From NCBI RefSeq assembly GCF_002878395.1, contig NC_061118.1, positions 128,942,996-129,006,995 on the forward strand: a DNA stretch of 64,000 nt. The letters are read 5' to 3'. Source of the DNA: Capsicum annuum. Lineage: Eukaryota > Streptophyta > Magnoliopsida > Solanales > Solanaceae. The position numbers and the translations under genes were made by a program. The notes under the pieces were generated by a model, which was not told where the DNA came from, ran no database searches, and worked only from the letters and a program-made list of their open reading frames with translations. Shown piece by piece: positions 1 to 11,133 of this stretch. Each line of letters opens with the position of its first letter. Within the stretch, counting starts at the first letter, position 1.

Positions 1-1490
1 CAGCAAGACAAAATAAGAGATACAGGGCCTCGAACCATGAGGACTCACCAACTATAGAGATGTAGAAGAAGGTACTCGAAGATCATTGTTGCTGCTGAGA
101 CTGAGCACCTGAACCTATATCACGATAAAATATAGAATACAAAAGAGTATGGGAGTCAGTACTTAGGAATGTACTGAGTATGTGGGGGTGGATGAAACAT
201 TTAAATAATATCATAAATGTATAAGAAAATCATGCATGCTGACCACAATAATTCTCTTCGCTTGAACTATCTGAAATATTTTTCTCATAAATCATCAGTA
301 ATAATACATGCTTCATAAATCTCGTAAATCATTTATCTCTACTCAAACTCTTTAACTCATGACTTAGAGTGACTCGAGAAATCAAGACTTAAATTATTAT
401 GGACGTGGGAGTTTTTTATAACCGACATGACTACACCATGTGAGCCACATAGAGTCCAATGTTTTTCCCTCCTAAGGAGAGAACCCAACATTGGCAGGGG
501 TGTTGTACTCTTGCCAGGGAGTACAACCTCAATCTCATCTTCACAATCTCATACTCAGCCTTTGGCCCACAATTATCAACATTAATCCTACGGTGGCATG
601 TAGTTTTGGAGAAATACCAAATTTCCCTCTCGGTGCTAAATACTCCTTCCAGACTCAGCTCAGAACACGTTAGGAAATCCACCTCAATCAATATCAACTC
701 ATGGTTCTATTATAAAAATTAAAACATAAATATATATCTCATTTGAAAATCATAAACATCTTATGGATTCCTAACTCGACTCAACTCAATACAAGTTTTC
801 TCAATATCAAGTACATTTGTTTATCAAATCATTTCAAATATCAAAAACTTCATGGAAACATCATAAGACTCATTCTTGCCTCTCAATTTTACATATCAAT
901 ATACATTCAATAGTCGAATTTCTCATGAAAAGGCATAACTCATGACACTTGTTTCAAATCATTTAAAAATCATCAATTCGTAATAAAAATATTCAACTCA
1001 TGGAACTTGACTTAAATTGCTTAGAAATCATCAATACATAATGATAATATATGGCTCATGGAATAAATTCTCAATTTAAGAAACATGATGGTGAAATAAT
1101 CATAAATATCAAACTTATTCAACTCAAATCTCATAAATCATTAATAGAGAAATTTGGGAGTAAACCCACTTGCAATATCATGTAAATCAATAATAGAAAG
1201 TAAATCTTTAGGCACAAGAACGAAAGGAGTGTTCTTGTTCAAACCCCATATACCTTAGATTTTGATTTTTGAAGATGCAGAAATTGCTTGAAACTTCTTT
1301 CTCACACTTTTAGACCAAGACCTTGCTGCCTTTGACTTGAGGAGCTTAGTTCTTGAACAACTTGAAAAAATTTATGGGAGATTTCTTGAATTTCTTGGAG
1401 ATGATTTGATTTTTGGGTTCGGAAGAAACCCTAGGTTTCTAGAGAATTCTTGAAAGAATTTTGGAGAGGAAATGATCTTTTATTATCTAC

Positions 1491-1513
1491 ATATATATAT
1501 ATATATATATATA
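1491..1513. repeat. (TA)n microsatellite
   Basis: An uninterrupted AT dinucleotide run of about 23 bases, placed where the TATA region of the minus-strand LTR would lie. Confidence 0.9.
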
Positions 1514-1593
1514 AGGCCACAAGGAGCGGAAATGACCAAGATGCCCTTTTGAAAAATACTGAAATTTGCTGATCGGGGCCTTGGACGATCGAC

Positions 1594-1812
1594 CTGACGG
1601 TCCGTCAGAGGGACTGACGTTCCACTAAGTCGTCCGTCACTCGAAAACCAAAACTGGAATGTTCTGCCTCGACGTGACGGCTGACCTGATGGTTCATCAA
1701 AAAAGTGATGGTCCACCAAGTCGTCCGTCACCTGAGGGCCAGAAATGAGACATTCTATCTTGGTCTGACGGACACCTTGATGGTTCGTAAACTTTGTGAC
1801 GGTCTACCACTT
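1594..1812. repeat. About 91-bp imperfect tandem repeat, 2.4 copies
   Basis: Copies begin near 1594, 1686 and 1776. The block aagtcgtccgtcac recurs exactly at 1627 and 1718, 91 bases apart, and CTGACGG/CTGATGG starts each copy. Each copy also contains short palindromic pieces such as tgacggtccgtca. It lies in the promoter-proximal part of the minus-strand LTR; sub-repeats like this are common in U3 regions. Confidence 0.7.
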
Positions 1813-2614
1813 TCAAAACACATTTATGCTTGGTCTTGCATTCGTCTTACATGTTCATGTTGTCATACTCAGTATTCAGATATGATGCTCAGTATGGTTT
1901 TACAACCTATTTAGTTTTGAGATTTACATACAATATTCATGTTTCTATCGCTTTCCAACTTACAAAATTATTTTTAGCTCATGATTTATAAATTTCACTA
2001 TGCCATACCATTTTCCCGTACAATTATATTTTAAATGCATATTTCAGCAAATAGCTTATGTCCTCAGTTTTAAATCATGTTTTAAATATTTACATGATTT
2101 AGTACAGGTCCCCATAAACTCAGTACATTCAAAACTACTGACCACATATATGCATTTGTTGCTACATTTCCTCATGATTAGGTATCAGATGTAGTCCATA
2201 CGCCAGGGTCAGATAGTTTTCAGTATTCAGCCAGCAAGTAATGAGTGTTCTTATTTTAGGAATTCCAATAAGTTGTAGTATTGTAGTATATTGTTATTAT
2301 TCTTATGTATTGATTTGTGGTAGTTGGAAGCATGTCTCAGCTACCTACATTCAGTATAGTATAGTCTTCATAGATAGTCAATCATAGTCATGATATGTAA
2401 TTCAAGTTCTTTCTTTAGATTTATCACATTGTAAACTTTATCAGTATTATAATTATTTAAATTTTCTCAAGATTGTACTTCCATTCAACTAATTTATCTT
2501 GTTATTTAATTTAATTTAGATGCTCAAGTATCATGCCAGTTGATGAGTTAGTTTGGGATCATTTCTGGTTTTAAGCATTGTATTACAACTAGGGGGTAAT
2601 CTCGGGTCTTGACA
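1813..2614 (+). mobile_element. Element A 5' LTR, truncated at its left
   Basis: From about 1813 the sequence is clearly homologous to 7490-8227 (shared blocks aaaacacatttatg, tttcagcaaatagcttatg, ctcagtacattc). It ends TCTTGACA at 2614, directly before a primer-binding site. Only the last 800 or so bases of an LTR about 2.37 kb long remain. The left part has been replaced by the inverted LTR fragment, so no left TSD can be seen. Confidence 0.7.
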
Positions 2615-2617
2615 ATC

Positions 2618-2630
2618 TTGGTATTAGAGC
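2618..2630 (+). other. Primer-binding site of element A (initiator tRNA-Met)
   Basis: TTGGTATTAGAGC, three bases after the LTR end, is one mismatch from the plant tRNA-iMet complement TGGTATCAGAGC. Confidence 0.75.
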
Positions 2631-5600
2631 ATAAGTTTCTAGTGTCCTACGGTGTCTATTAAGCTGTGTCTAGTAGAGTCTTATAGAACGGTACAGAGAT
2701 GTTTGTACTTTTATTTGAAAGGCTATAGGGAATGTAAGAAATATTTCCCTTCCTTCATAACTCAGATAGTGCTGTAGAGATGTTCTTTGAGAAACTTATA
2801 CAAATTTTTGTCTTGCTCCATTCATTCCAACTCTGCCATATTTTTGAGGTAACAAAAATAATCAAGCTTGAATTTCTACTGATATAGTTTTCGTAGATAG
2901 TCCCCACAGATAGTTATGGGATTGCACATAGGCTCGACAATATCCCATCAATGCTTTTATGTTCTAATGTTTGAAAGATTTCATTCATGTTCATGAAAAT
3001 CATGTACTAAGACAAAGTCATATGTGCTCTCAGATCCCTTCTCAGAATCCTATGATAGCATATGATTAAGAGTTAAAAGCATGAACCCTGAAGTTCAGCA
3101 GCATTAAAGTGGGGATAATGTTTATCTAGATTTAGTAGATTATGTATCCATGGGTCTAGTTGTATGAAAGGTGTACTAGTAAGCTTGAAATAGTGTATGA
3201 AAGAATTTAAGTTAATTGATTCAAAATTAAATATGATGATGTAGGTATGATCTAAAGGTGTACCCAAGGTGATATGGGATTGTGTTATTTCTAAGTTTTT
3301 AAAGTGTGTGTTCTTAGATAGTACCCTTGGGTTTTTAAGTGAGAATGAGGCTAGTAATATAGTATATGATGTTCTTACCTGCTAAGTTATGGGCTATAGG
3401 TCGTTTATGTCAGATATTTTGTGTAATGGTAGCTCTCATGGTTAAGGGAAAAAAATAAGTTTAGATATATGATATTAGTAAGCAAGACGGAAAAGAGGCA
3501 GATTATGTGTTTAGTGAGGCAAGTATGTTGTCAAGAAGGGTGTAAGTATGTGATGATAATTGCTGAAGCTAAAAAAATTTAAAGATAATATTTATTAAGA
3601 GAGTGTTAAAGAATGAATTTAGTATAGTTCATTAAAAGTTTGGGAATATCCATGTTAAGTGTTAGAATCTAAGTTTGAATCTTGGATGATTGAGCTAATA
3701 GGAATAAAAGTTGAAATTTTAGATGGTGTAAACTCAAGGTATAGTGATACTCATGAAGATTGTAAGTTGTTAAGTGTTCAAGTTATTATATGATAAGTAG
3801 TGGGGCTACAGAAAGTTAAGAGTTGTATCTCAGAAAGAATTACTGGCAGTGGCTTTAATACTTTAAGATACAGACTTTCAGGGTAAGTTTATTATTTATG
3901 TGTGTTGTTATATCTCGATCTTTAGAGTAGAGTTTTTGTTGTTCAATTTAGAGTATATTGTAGGGGTCCATAAACTTAAAATAATGGCTAAAATTTAAGG
4001 GGGAGATGATAGAACAAGGAACCAAGTCAGACTCTCAGATTCTATTAGTGATACCAGTGTGTTCTAGAACAATAATAATGGAGGAGGATATCCAACCCAT
4101 TCTTATCTCACTATAATTTTTTGTACTTTATTCATCATGACATCTACTCATGCCTTTCATGTCAACTCCATGATCCTAGCTCATGTTCATGTAATTAATA
4201 TTGATTCATGTACGTTCCCAGTTCATAGTATAAGAAGTTCCAGTTCACTCAGCAGTTCAAGTCATATTCCATGAATTTATGAACTCCAAACTCAGGTTAC
4301 ATAGCTCATGACTCATGTACTTATCTTTACAGTATGCTAAGTTCCTATAACTCATGATGCACCCTTAATGAAAAATGAAAAATTAGATTTATGGCATGTA
4401 TGCCCTCAGTTTTGATCTTTATAATGAATTCATGTCTTTGATACTCTATTCCTCATGCCTCAGTTAAATTTCATAGTTACGTGTAGTATTCTTTCATTTT
4501 TCAGGTCCTCATGTTCTAACCTTTTAGTGACCTTTCCTTATGAAATAAAGGTGGTGATATATAATTGAATTATCTAGGAGAAGGTAAATGTTACTTATTA
4601 AGGAAAATATTTTTTTTATGCTTGTTTTATCTAAGGCTATAAGTGTGAAGCAAGATTTAGGTACACCTTTTGGTATATGTCATGGTTAGTTGAGAATTCT
4701 ATGTGTGTCTTCATGGGATAATGCATGGAAGTTGTTATTGATAGAGGTATTAGAGAGTATGAAAAAATTTTTCCTAGGAGGATTGGTTGACAAGAGGTTT
4801 ATATGTGGTTATAACTATGGACTTAATTGTCTTGTTGGTATATAAGTGGATGAATGCATTGTGTGTTAGCGAATTTATAGTAAGAGGTTGAAGTTAGTCG
4901 TTAAAGTGTTAAGGAGTATCTTGAGATGAGAGTTGTGAAAACATATAGGATATTGAATACGTGGTTTAGACTAGTATTATGGTATTATGTGTAGTACCTT
5001 GTGACCTTGAGTAAGCTTGAACATGGTGAGAGAATTTAGTTCATCGCAGACTTTTATAGATGGAGTTATCAATACCTATGTGAGAATTATAAGTTGAATC
5101 AGATGAGCATGGTATTAAAAAGGAAAGGTATAGTTGAGAGAGTATTTGAGAAGTGTGGCTATGCTTGAAAGTTAGCAGTTGCATTGCCTAAGGCTTAGTA
5201 ATTCTATTCTAGCATACGTGTCATAGGCCTATATTCCATGTTATATAGTTGTATCCATATTGCGATTCCTTATTCAGATATCTTATTCAAATCATGCTCA
5301 AAATTCTTTGCTCCCTAATGTTATTAGAACTTCTTGCAAAAAGCATTGAAGAAATACTCCAATTGAGTATAAGCTTTCAGTATAATTCAGTCCATATAGC
5401 TAGTAATTCAAATTAGCAATCAGACAGGTAAACTCTAAAAGCTTTTCGTCTTTCCATATAGTCTTATTATCTGAAGTTTAATGAATATGGCTAGTCCATG
5501 AGGTAATTCATTCACGTCCATGCAAATTACAAATTCAGTTAAGTCCATGGATCATGTCTTTAATTCAAATACTTATTCGTGATTTATTTCATAAGTGTTC

Positions 5601-5843
5601 AGTGAATGATCTCAGTTTTCCAAGTATTCCAACTTAGTTATTGTAATACCCCGTGTACAACCTTAGTCTACTTGTCTCATGATTCATGTTTACATAATGT
5701 ACTTGGTGATTCTATGAAGTCCTTTTATTTTGATTCCTATACGTGTTTAGTTGAGGAAGAATCCCTAATGTTAAGTTACATACGTTATTTCATACTTCTA
5801 AAGCTTCAACAAGTTCCTATCTATCATTCGAGGACAAATTATT
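2631..5843 (+). mobile_element. Element A internal region, no coding capacity seen
   Basis: About 3.2 kb between primer site and polypurine tract. I found no gag, protease, RT or integrase motif in any frame, and stops are dense. The last 220 bases (about 5640-5843) are closely similar to 39178-39372 in front of the LTR of element E, including tatc.atcattcgaggac just before the polypurine tract, so A and E belong to one family. A is either a non-autonomous derivative or a copy decayed beyond recognition. Confidence 0.55.
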
Positions 5844-5858
5844 CTAAGGGGAAGATAA
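5844..5858 (+). other. Polypurine tract of element A
   Basis: CTAAGGGGAAGATAA directly before the TGTAACACC start of the 3' LTR; it matches the tract of element E at 39373-39387. Confidence 0.8.
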
Positions 5859-8227
5859 TGTAACACCTCGTATTTTGGGCTAGAATTAGAATCGTTGTTT
5901 CTACGTGTATTAAATCAAAACCAATGATTCCCATATAAATATAAGTGTCATGATCTTTAGCCTTGTGTGAAGGGTGCTTATGAGGTTAAACATGTTCACA
6001 GGAAATTATAGATAATTTAGTCCTCTTTCCAATGCATCCAATTTTGCCTTAATTCGACAGCCCAGCGAAATGTTATGAGCATTTTTGTGAGAAACCAGTG
6101 AGGGTCTACAATTGAAGTGCGTCACAGACCTTAGGCTTTGTGATGACCTCCACGACACAAAGGCTATGTTTCCTGCATTCATAAGTAAAGGCCCAAAGGG
6201 CATTTTGGTCATTCCCTCTTTGCACCAAATACCTAAATTAATAATGTAAAGCTCAAAAGGGGCATTATTCCCCCCAGTTAGCATGTAAAAACCCTCCCCA
6301 ATTCCCATGAAAAAATGAAATTCAAGTTTCTTCACCCAAGAATTCAAGCATTTAAGCTTCAATTTCAAGTTTTTCTTCAAGGATTCAAGTAATTGAGGTA
6401 TGTGGGGTATTCATCAATGGGTTCCTCCCCCCCATTGAGTCCCAAATCCCTTTTTTGTTCAAGTATGAACTTTAAAATCTTCTATGTGAAATTATCCTTG
6501 TAAATTATGAATTTAATTCATTTTTTCTTAGTAATTTGAATTCAAGCCATGTTAAAATGTTTTCCCCATGTGAATTAGGATATTACATGCTTTAAATTTC
6601 AATTACCCATGTCATTCAATTAACCCTATGTTTAAATTACCAAGTTATGAATTAAACCATGTGAACAAGTTGTACTCTCAAGTTTAACACATCCCCATGT
6701 TCAAATTCATGTACCTCATTTATTCATTGAACTGTCTTATATTTTAGGACTCTAAATTATGACTTTCTATTGATGTTTTAAGTGATATTATCTTATTTTA
6801 TATTATTATGTGCTGGTGGGTTATATGTTTTTGCATGTTTTCATTTTCAAGTAACAAGTTAGTCCGAATCACGATTTAACACCATGTTTAGATTATTATT
6901 TTTATAATGAACTCACCAGTATTATTTTATGTTAAATATATCAGTTCACATGTTCATGATTTCTGTAAGATTATGCATGTATTGTTATTTTCAAAATACC
7001 ATGAACTGAGCTTATCATTTACCAGTACATGCACCAACTTGTGTTTTAATGTATTTCAATTGGGAGTAGGACTAAGCACCGAGTGATCGTAGGTATGGAC
7101 GATCCCTTGTAAGTTTGGGCAGTGTCGTTAGCAGTAATCCTTAGGTTTCAATACTTTGTAGCAAGCATGGGATATGAGGGGCCATCCATCAGTTTAGGAT
7201 TGAATTCCTCTGAGAGGTCACCCGTTAATTTAGGCTTTACTCCTTTGTCCTTTGGAACATCAGTTTAGTATATCCACAAAGCCATGTGTTAGTGCCCGTG
7301 GCAAGGTACTGAAACCCTTCCAACTAGGGTTACAAGTTAGACCTCAATTAGCTCAAATTAGGGCATGTCGGTTACATGATAACTCCCATAGTTTCAGTTT
7401 AGTTTAATATTCATAATATGTCAGTTCAGGTTTGCATGACCAAGTGTACAAATATTAGTTATTCGTCTATTCAGTTTTACAGATTATTTCAAAACACATT
7501 TATGTTTGTTCTTGCATTCTTCTTGCTTGCTCATGTATTTATGCTCAGTATTCATACATGATCCTCAATATGATTTTATCGCCTATTTAGTTTTACATGA
7601 GATTTACATACAGTATTCATGTTTCTACTGCTTCCCAACTTATAGAATTATTTTCAGCTCATGATTTATAAATTTGACTATGCCATATCATTTTCACGTA
7701 CAATGATGTTTTAAATGCATATTTCAGCAAATAGCTTATGTCCTTAGTTTTAAAGCATGTTTTAAATATTTCCATGATTTAGTGCATGTTCCCATATACT
7801 CAGTACATTCCAAAGTACTGACCACATCTATGCATTTGTGCCTATATTTCTTCATGACGTAGGTACCAAATATAGTCCATACACTAAGGTTAGACAGTTC
7901 TAAGCATTCAGCCAGCAGGTGATGAGTTCTCTTATTTCGAGAACTCTAGTCAGTTGTAGTTCATGTATTGTATTATTTTTGTTTTTATGTATTGATTTGT
8001 GGTAGTTGGAGGCATGTCCTAGCCACCTGAAATCAATATAGTAGGGGCTTCATAGATTTTTAGTCAGATTGTTGATATGTAATTCAAGTTTTTTCTTCAG
8101 ATTTATCATGTTGTAAACTTTATTAGTATTAAGATGCTTAAGTATCATGCTAATTTATAGGTTAGCTTGGGATCACTTGTGGTTCTAAGCACCATGTTAT
8201 GACTAGGGGTAGTCTTAGGTTGTGATA
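5859..8227 (+). mobile_element. Element A 3' LTR
   Basis: Starts TGTAACACCTCG and ends TTGTGATA (CA decayed to TA), about 2.37 kb. The first 130 bases align with the E LTR start at 39388 and with the minus-strand LTR start at 33852. The last 740 bases align with the 5' LTR remnant at 1813-2614. A 124-codon open frame on the minus strand (6380-6006) lies wholly in the LTR, has no known domain and is taken as chance. Confidence 0.8.
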
Positions 8228-9093
8228 ATTTCAAACTCATTTTGCGCTATTGGGTAGTAATTTGTAAAAATAGAACCAGGTGTGGGATCAATATTTAATG
8301 AAAACTACATTAGATGAAAATTTTAATGGTTCTGTTGAGTTTGGAATACTAAATTTGGTGTAATAGCATAGTTTATTTGAGGGAACCAAATTTTGAACGA
8401 ATTTTGAGAACCGGGTCAGAGTCCGTGAGGACTTAAGTTTTTGTTGGTTTACTAACTTCTGGTGCAGGACTCATTTATCCTTCAAATTCACATAGGGATA
8501 GGCCACATTCATGAAGGGTCAAGATATTGACCATCATGTTTGTGAGCCTTCTCCTTATCATTCATGATACAGGTTAGCCCTGACTTGGTCCAATTACCTC
8601 TTCACGATCATGGCTTATTGCCCGCGTTCTCGATAGTCCTCTTTGCTTTCCTTTGCTTTCATGACCACTTATCTTCATTCACTAAGGTTATTATTATTTT
8701 TCATTATATCGCGACTTTTGTCCCCTGCGTTATCAAAGGTCAAATCCCTGGCAGTATATAGTCCCCTCTTTCTCAATATTTCATTACTTTTCTCTTCCAT
8801 TTATGCTATTTTATCCCTCAAAGTTCAACAACCTATAAAAAAATAATCCATTGGGGTTAAGGATGAGTAGAGGGTGTTAAGTTATCATACCTCACTAATT
8901 TCTTTGAAATTTTCTACCTTAAATTATTCGTGAACTCTAGATTTTCTCTTTTATTTTCCTTAACCTCTGGTGCTGATTTAAGCCTAATTGAGACTATTTG
9001 TTCTCAACTTTGAGCATACATTTCATTTCCTTCATGGGACCTCATGATGGATTTAATTTTGGAATTGTTTTAGCGGGCCCCACAGGTCTATTA
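8228..9093 (+). mobile_element. LTR-like sequence, possibly the left part of the element F LTR
   Basis: There is no coding evidence. A possible TATA zone (gcagtatatagtcccctc, about 8751-8768) is followed by sequence loosely paralleling the R/U5 part of the LTR at 38150-38550. It sits immediately left of the host element, whose right flank at 51312 is an F-type LTR. The simplest reading is that 8228-9093 and 51312-53450 are two halves of one LTR. The 5' part (8228-8700) shows no convincing match to 37453-38150, so this is tentative. Two open frames of 65-67 codons at 8564-8846 show no domain. Confidence 0.35.
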
Positions 9094-9485
9094 TGATATG
9101 ATCCAACTTCCCTCAAAGTCTTTCACTAGGAGCCAAGCTCAGGAACTATAAAGGTTACAAATGATGTTCATAAAGGGAAAGGTGTTGGCGACTATTTTGA
9201 TCTTATCAAAGTGTTTCTATTTGTTAAAGTTTGAAATAGGAGCTCAAAACGAAGGAATCACTCCCAAACCACCCAATGCTTATGGTTTTGACGGCAATCG
9301 ACCCCTCTTGGTCTACAAGACATTAGGTGCTTGTTGATAAAGAATTTAGGGGGTTTTGAATTTAATATGTTCAATAGTTCCTATTTATTTGTATCTTCTT
9401 GTGTCAATCTATCTTCTATTTCTTATTCGATTGTTCCTATGTTTTTGTAGTTAAAACTCTTATTCTCGTAATCTTTTTCATATCA
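9094..9485 (+). mobile_element. Host element 5' LTR with an internal deletion
   Basis: Begins TGATATGATCC and ends ATATCA just before a primer site. It aligns with the minus-strand LTR at 34397-33853 from its first base through the shared block ccaagctcaggaactataaa, and again around tcgacccctcttgg. About 330 bases, including the TATA box kept in the other copy, are missing between the accaccca and aatgctt blocks near 9275. The tail from 9330 on matches 51140-51306. Confidence 0.65.
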
Positions 9486-9487
9486 TT

Positions 9488-9499
9488 TGATATCAAAGC
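9488..9499 (+). other. Primer-binding site of the host element
   Basis: TGATATCAAAGC, two bases after the LTR end, differs from the tRNA-iMet complement TGGTATCAGAGC at two positions, both G to A. Confidence 0.65.
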
Positions 9500-10543
9500 T
9501 AAGCTTAGAATCATTCCCACGATTGTAGTCTTGGGTTTTATTATCTTATAAAAAAGAAGTCTAAAAATGTTTTGGTGTTTTCTAAAATTTGAGTTATTGA
9601 TTCTTGAGTCTTCTTGTGTTTTTAGTTTTAAATTAGTGTTCCCTAGTACTATTTGAGTCGTAGTCTAAAATTTGAGCTTATTCTAATAAGATAGGAGTGA
9701 CCCACCATTGTTGAATCTTTAGTTTGATGAAATTCGAAGTGGGTTCTAAAATTTGAAATTTATGGTTGAGAATTGAGGCTTAAAATTTCCCGGGTTATGT
9801 TTGGGAACTTGAAAGGAGCTCGAATTTTGAATTTTATTGAATTTTGAGTTTGTTTGCTTAAGGGTTAAATTTTGAATGTTCTTTAAGTTCTTTATGTATT
9901 GTTGAAGAAGAACTCTTAAAGAAATGTTTGATCCAAAAAAGTAAAGTAAAAAAGAAGTGTACTTGTTTATACCAAGGAATATTCCAAAGGAAGGACAAAA
10001 GGCCCACAAGAAATTCTAACCTAAAGGCGTTGATGATTCAAGTGACGATCAATCACACTTGTGACTAACCATAGCAGCTTCCCTGATGGCCAATTTCTGA
10101 GACAAAGTTCAAGCCACATTCTGGATAAGGAAAAATGACTTTACCCCAGTGACGGTCAGTCACCTTAAAAAAGTGATCAACCTAATTAACAGTTAGTGAT
10201 CAACCTACTTAGTTGTACATTAGTTCTTGAGTTCGTTTTCTTTCTTCATCCTATTTCTTTTGTGATTTTCTATTTTTTACTTTGTCATAACTTTTTGGCT
10301 CAAGTCCATACATAATTTTTGTGGGTCCTCCAAACAAGAATCTATTTTGAACAAGAGAAACAATCAACACCTAAACTATCAGTAGAGTATAAACCATCAT
10401 TCAATATTTGTGAATCCAAGTGTGAGGCATACAGTGGTGTGTAGTGTTGTGAGGTTGTTTTCCTAATGTTAACTAGTTTGTTGTTTTTATTAGTGTCTTT
10501 CTTCATAGGTATAGTGCATCCAAAAGGTGAAACATCACAAGCT
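9500..10543 (+). other. Untranslated leader of the host element
   Basis: About 1 kb of AT-rich sequence with many repeats of the words aaatttgag and tttgag between the primer site and the gag start. An 87-codon minus-strand open frame (10009-9746) and a 70-codon one (10554-10342) show no domain. Nothing else was recognised. Confidence 0.5.
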
Positions 10544-11133
10544 ATGGATAGCAATGCCTCAATTACAATCTTAGCTGCAATTGAATCCTTATTTTAGAGA
10601 ATGGAATTCATGGAAGGATACATATCCACCCTATAAGGAAGTGTGTTAAGTATGGAAGGGAGAATGGTTGAAATGGAAAGTCATCTAAACTCCACCTATC
10701 CACTCCTCAAAACTACCATGCCTTATCTAGCGTACATGATCAAAACATATCCACTAGTACCTCCCCAAAAACCCTCCATCAAATTTTCAATCTACCGATA
10801 CAAACACAAGGTTCTAATACCCAAACAATTACCCATCCACAAAATTGAAATCTCATTTGTCCACTCCAGCCCTAATTTAACCAAAAATACCAAATAAAAC
10901 CCCAAAATTAATACCCCAATACCAAGGTGTGCCTCAATCTTCACCTAACCAAGATCCCCTACTCTAAGTCCCCCTTAACCAAAACCAACCCATCCATGTC
11001 AAGCAAGTAAGGAGAGAGGAGACTCAAAAGAGTTTGAAGCATTTATGAAATCAACATATGGGTAGAGAACATAAGGAATAGACAAATGGGTCAAAGAGGT
11101 TGAAGAGAAAGGTTTGGTCTAAATGAGGGATAA
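10544..11133 (+). pseudogene. Host element gag, N-terminal part (broken)
   Basis: ATG at 10544 opens a frame beginning MDSNASITILAAIESLF, then a TAG where Trp or Gln would fit. The frame includes 10643-10897 (84 codons), with a Met- and Glu-rich stretch that may be a short coiled coil, followed by a Pro-rich linker. Several stops and frame changes follow. The reading is cut at 11133 by element B and resumes at 20098 on the far side. It would be the structural protein of the virus-like particle, which packages element RNA in the cytoplasm. Confidence 0.55.

Larger units (their letters stand above)
1..1812 (-). mobile_element. LTR fragment, Ty3/gypsy (Del/Tekay-like), minus strand
   Basis: Read on the minus strand this has the layout of a long Solanaceae gypsy LTR: a GC-rich repeated block (1812-1594), a stretch matching the common 'gggcat..tggtcatt' motif (about 1530-1548), a TA-rich TATA zone, an 'aaaccctagg' motif downstream, and near position 140-190 the 'ctcagtacattcc' motif also seen in the LTRs at 2106, 7800 and 57100. 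The layout resembles the LTR of element C. The 3' end lies left of the window and no TG start is visible at 1812, where it abuts plus-strand element A, so both sides are incomplete. Short open frames inside it have no recognisable domain. Confidence 0.6.

Noticed and set aside
6006..6380. 124-codon minus-strand open frame
   Set aside because: It lies wholly inside the 3' LTR of element A, antisense to it, and matches no domain.
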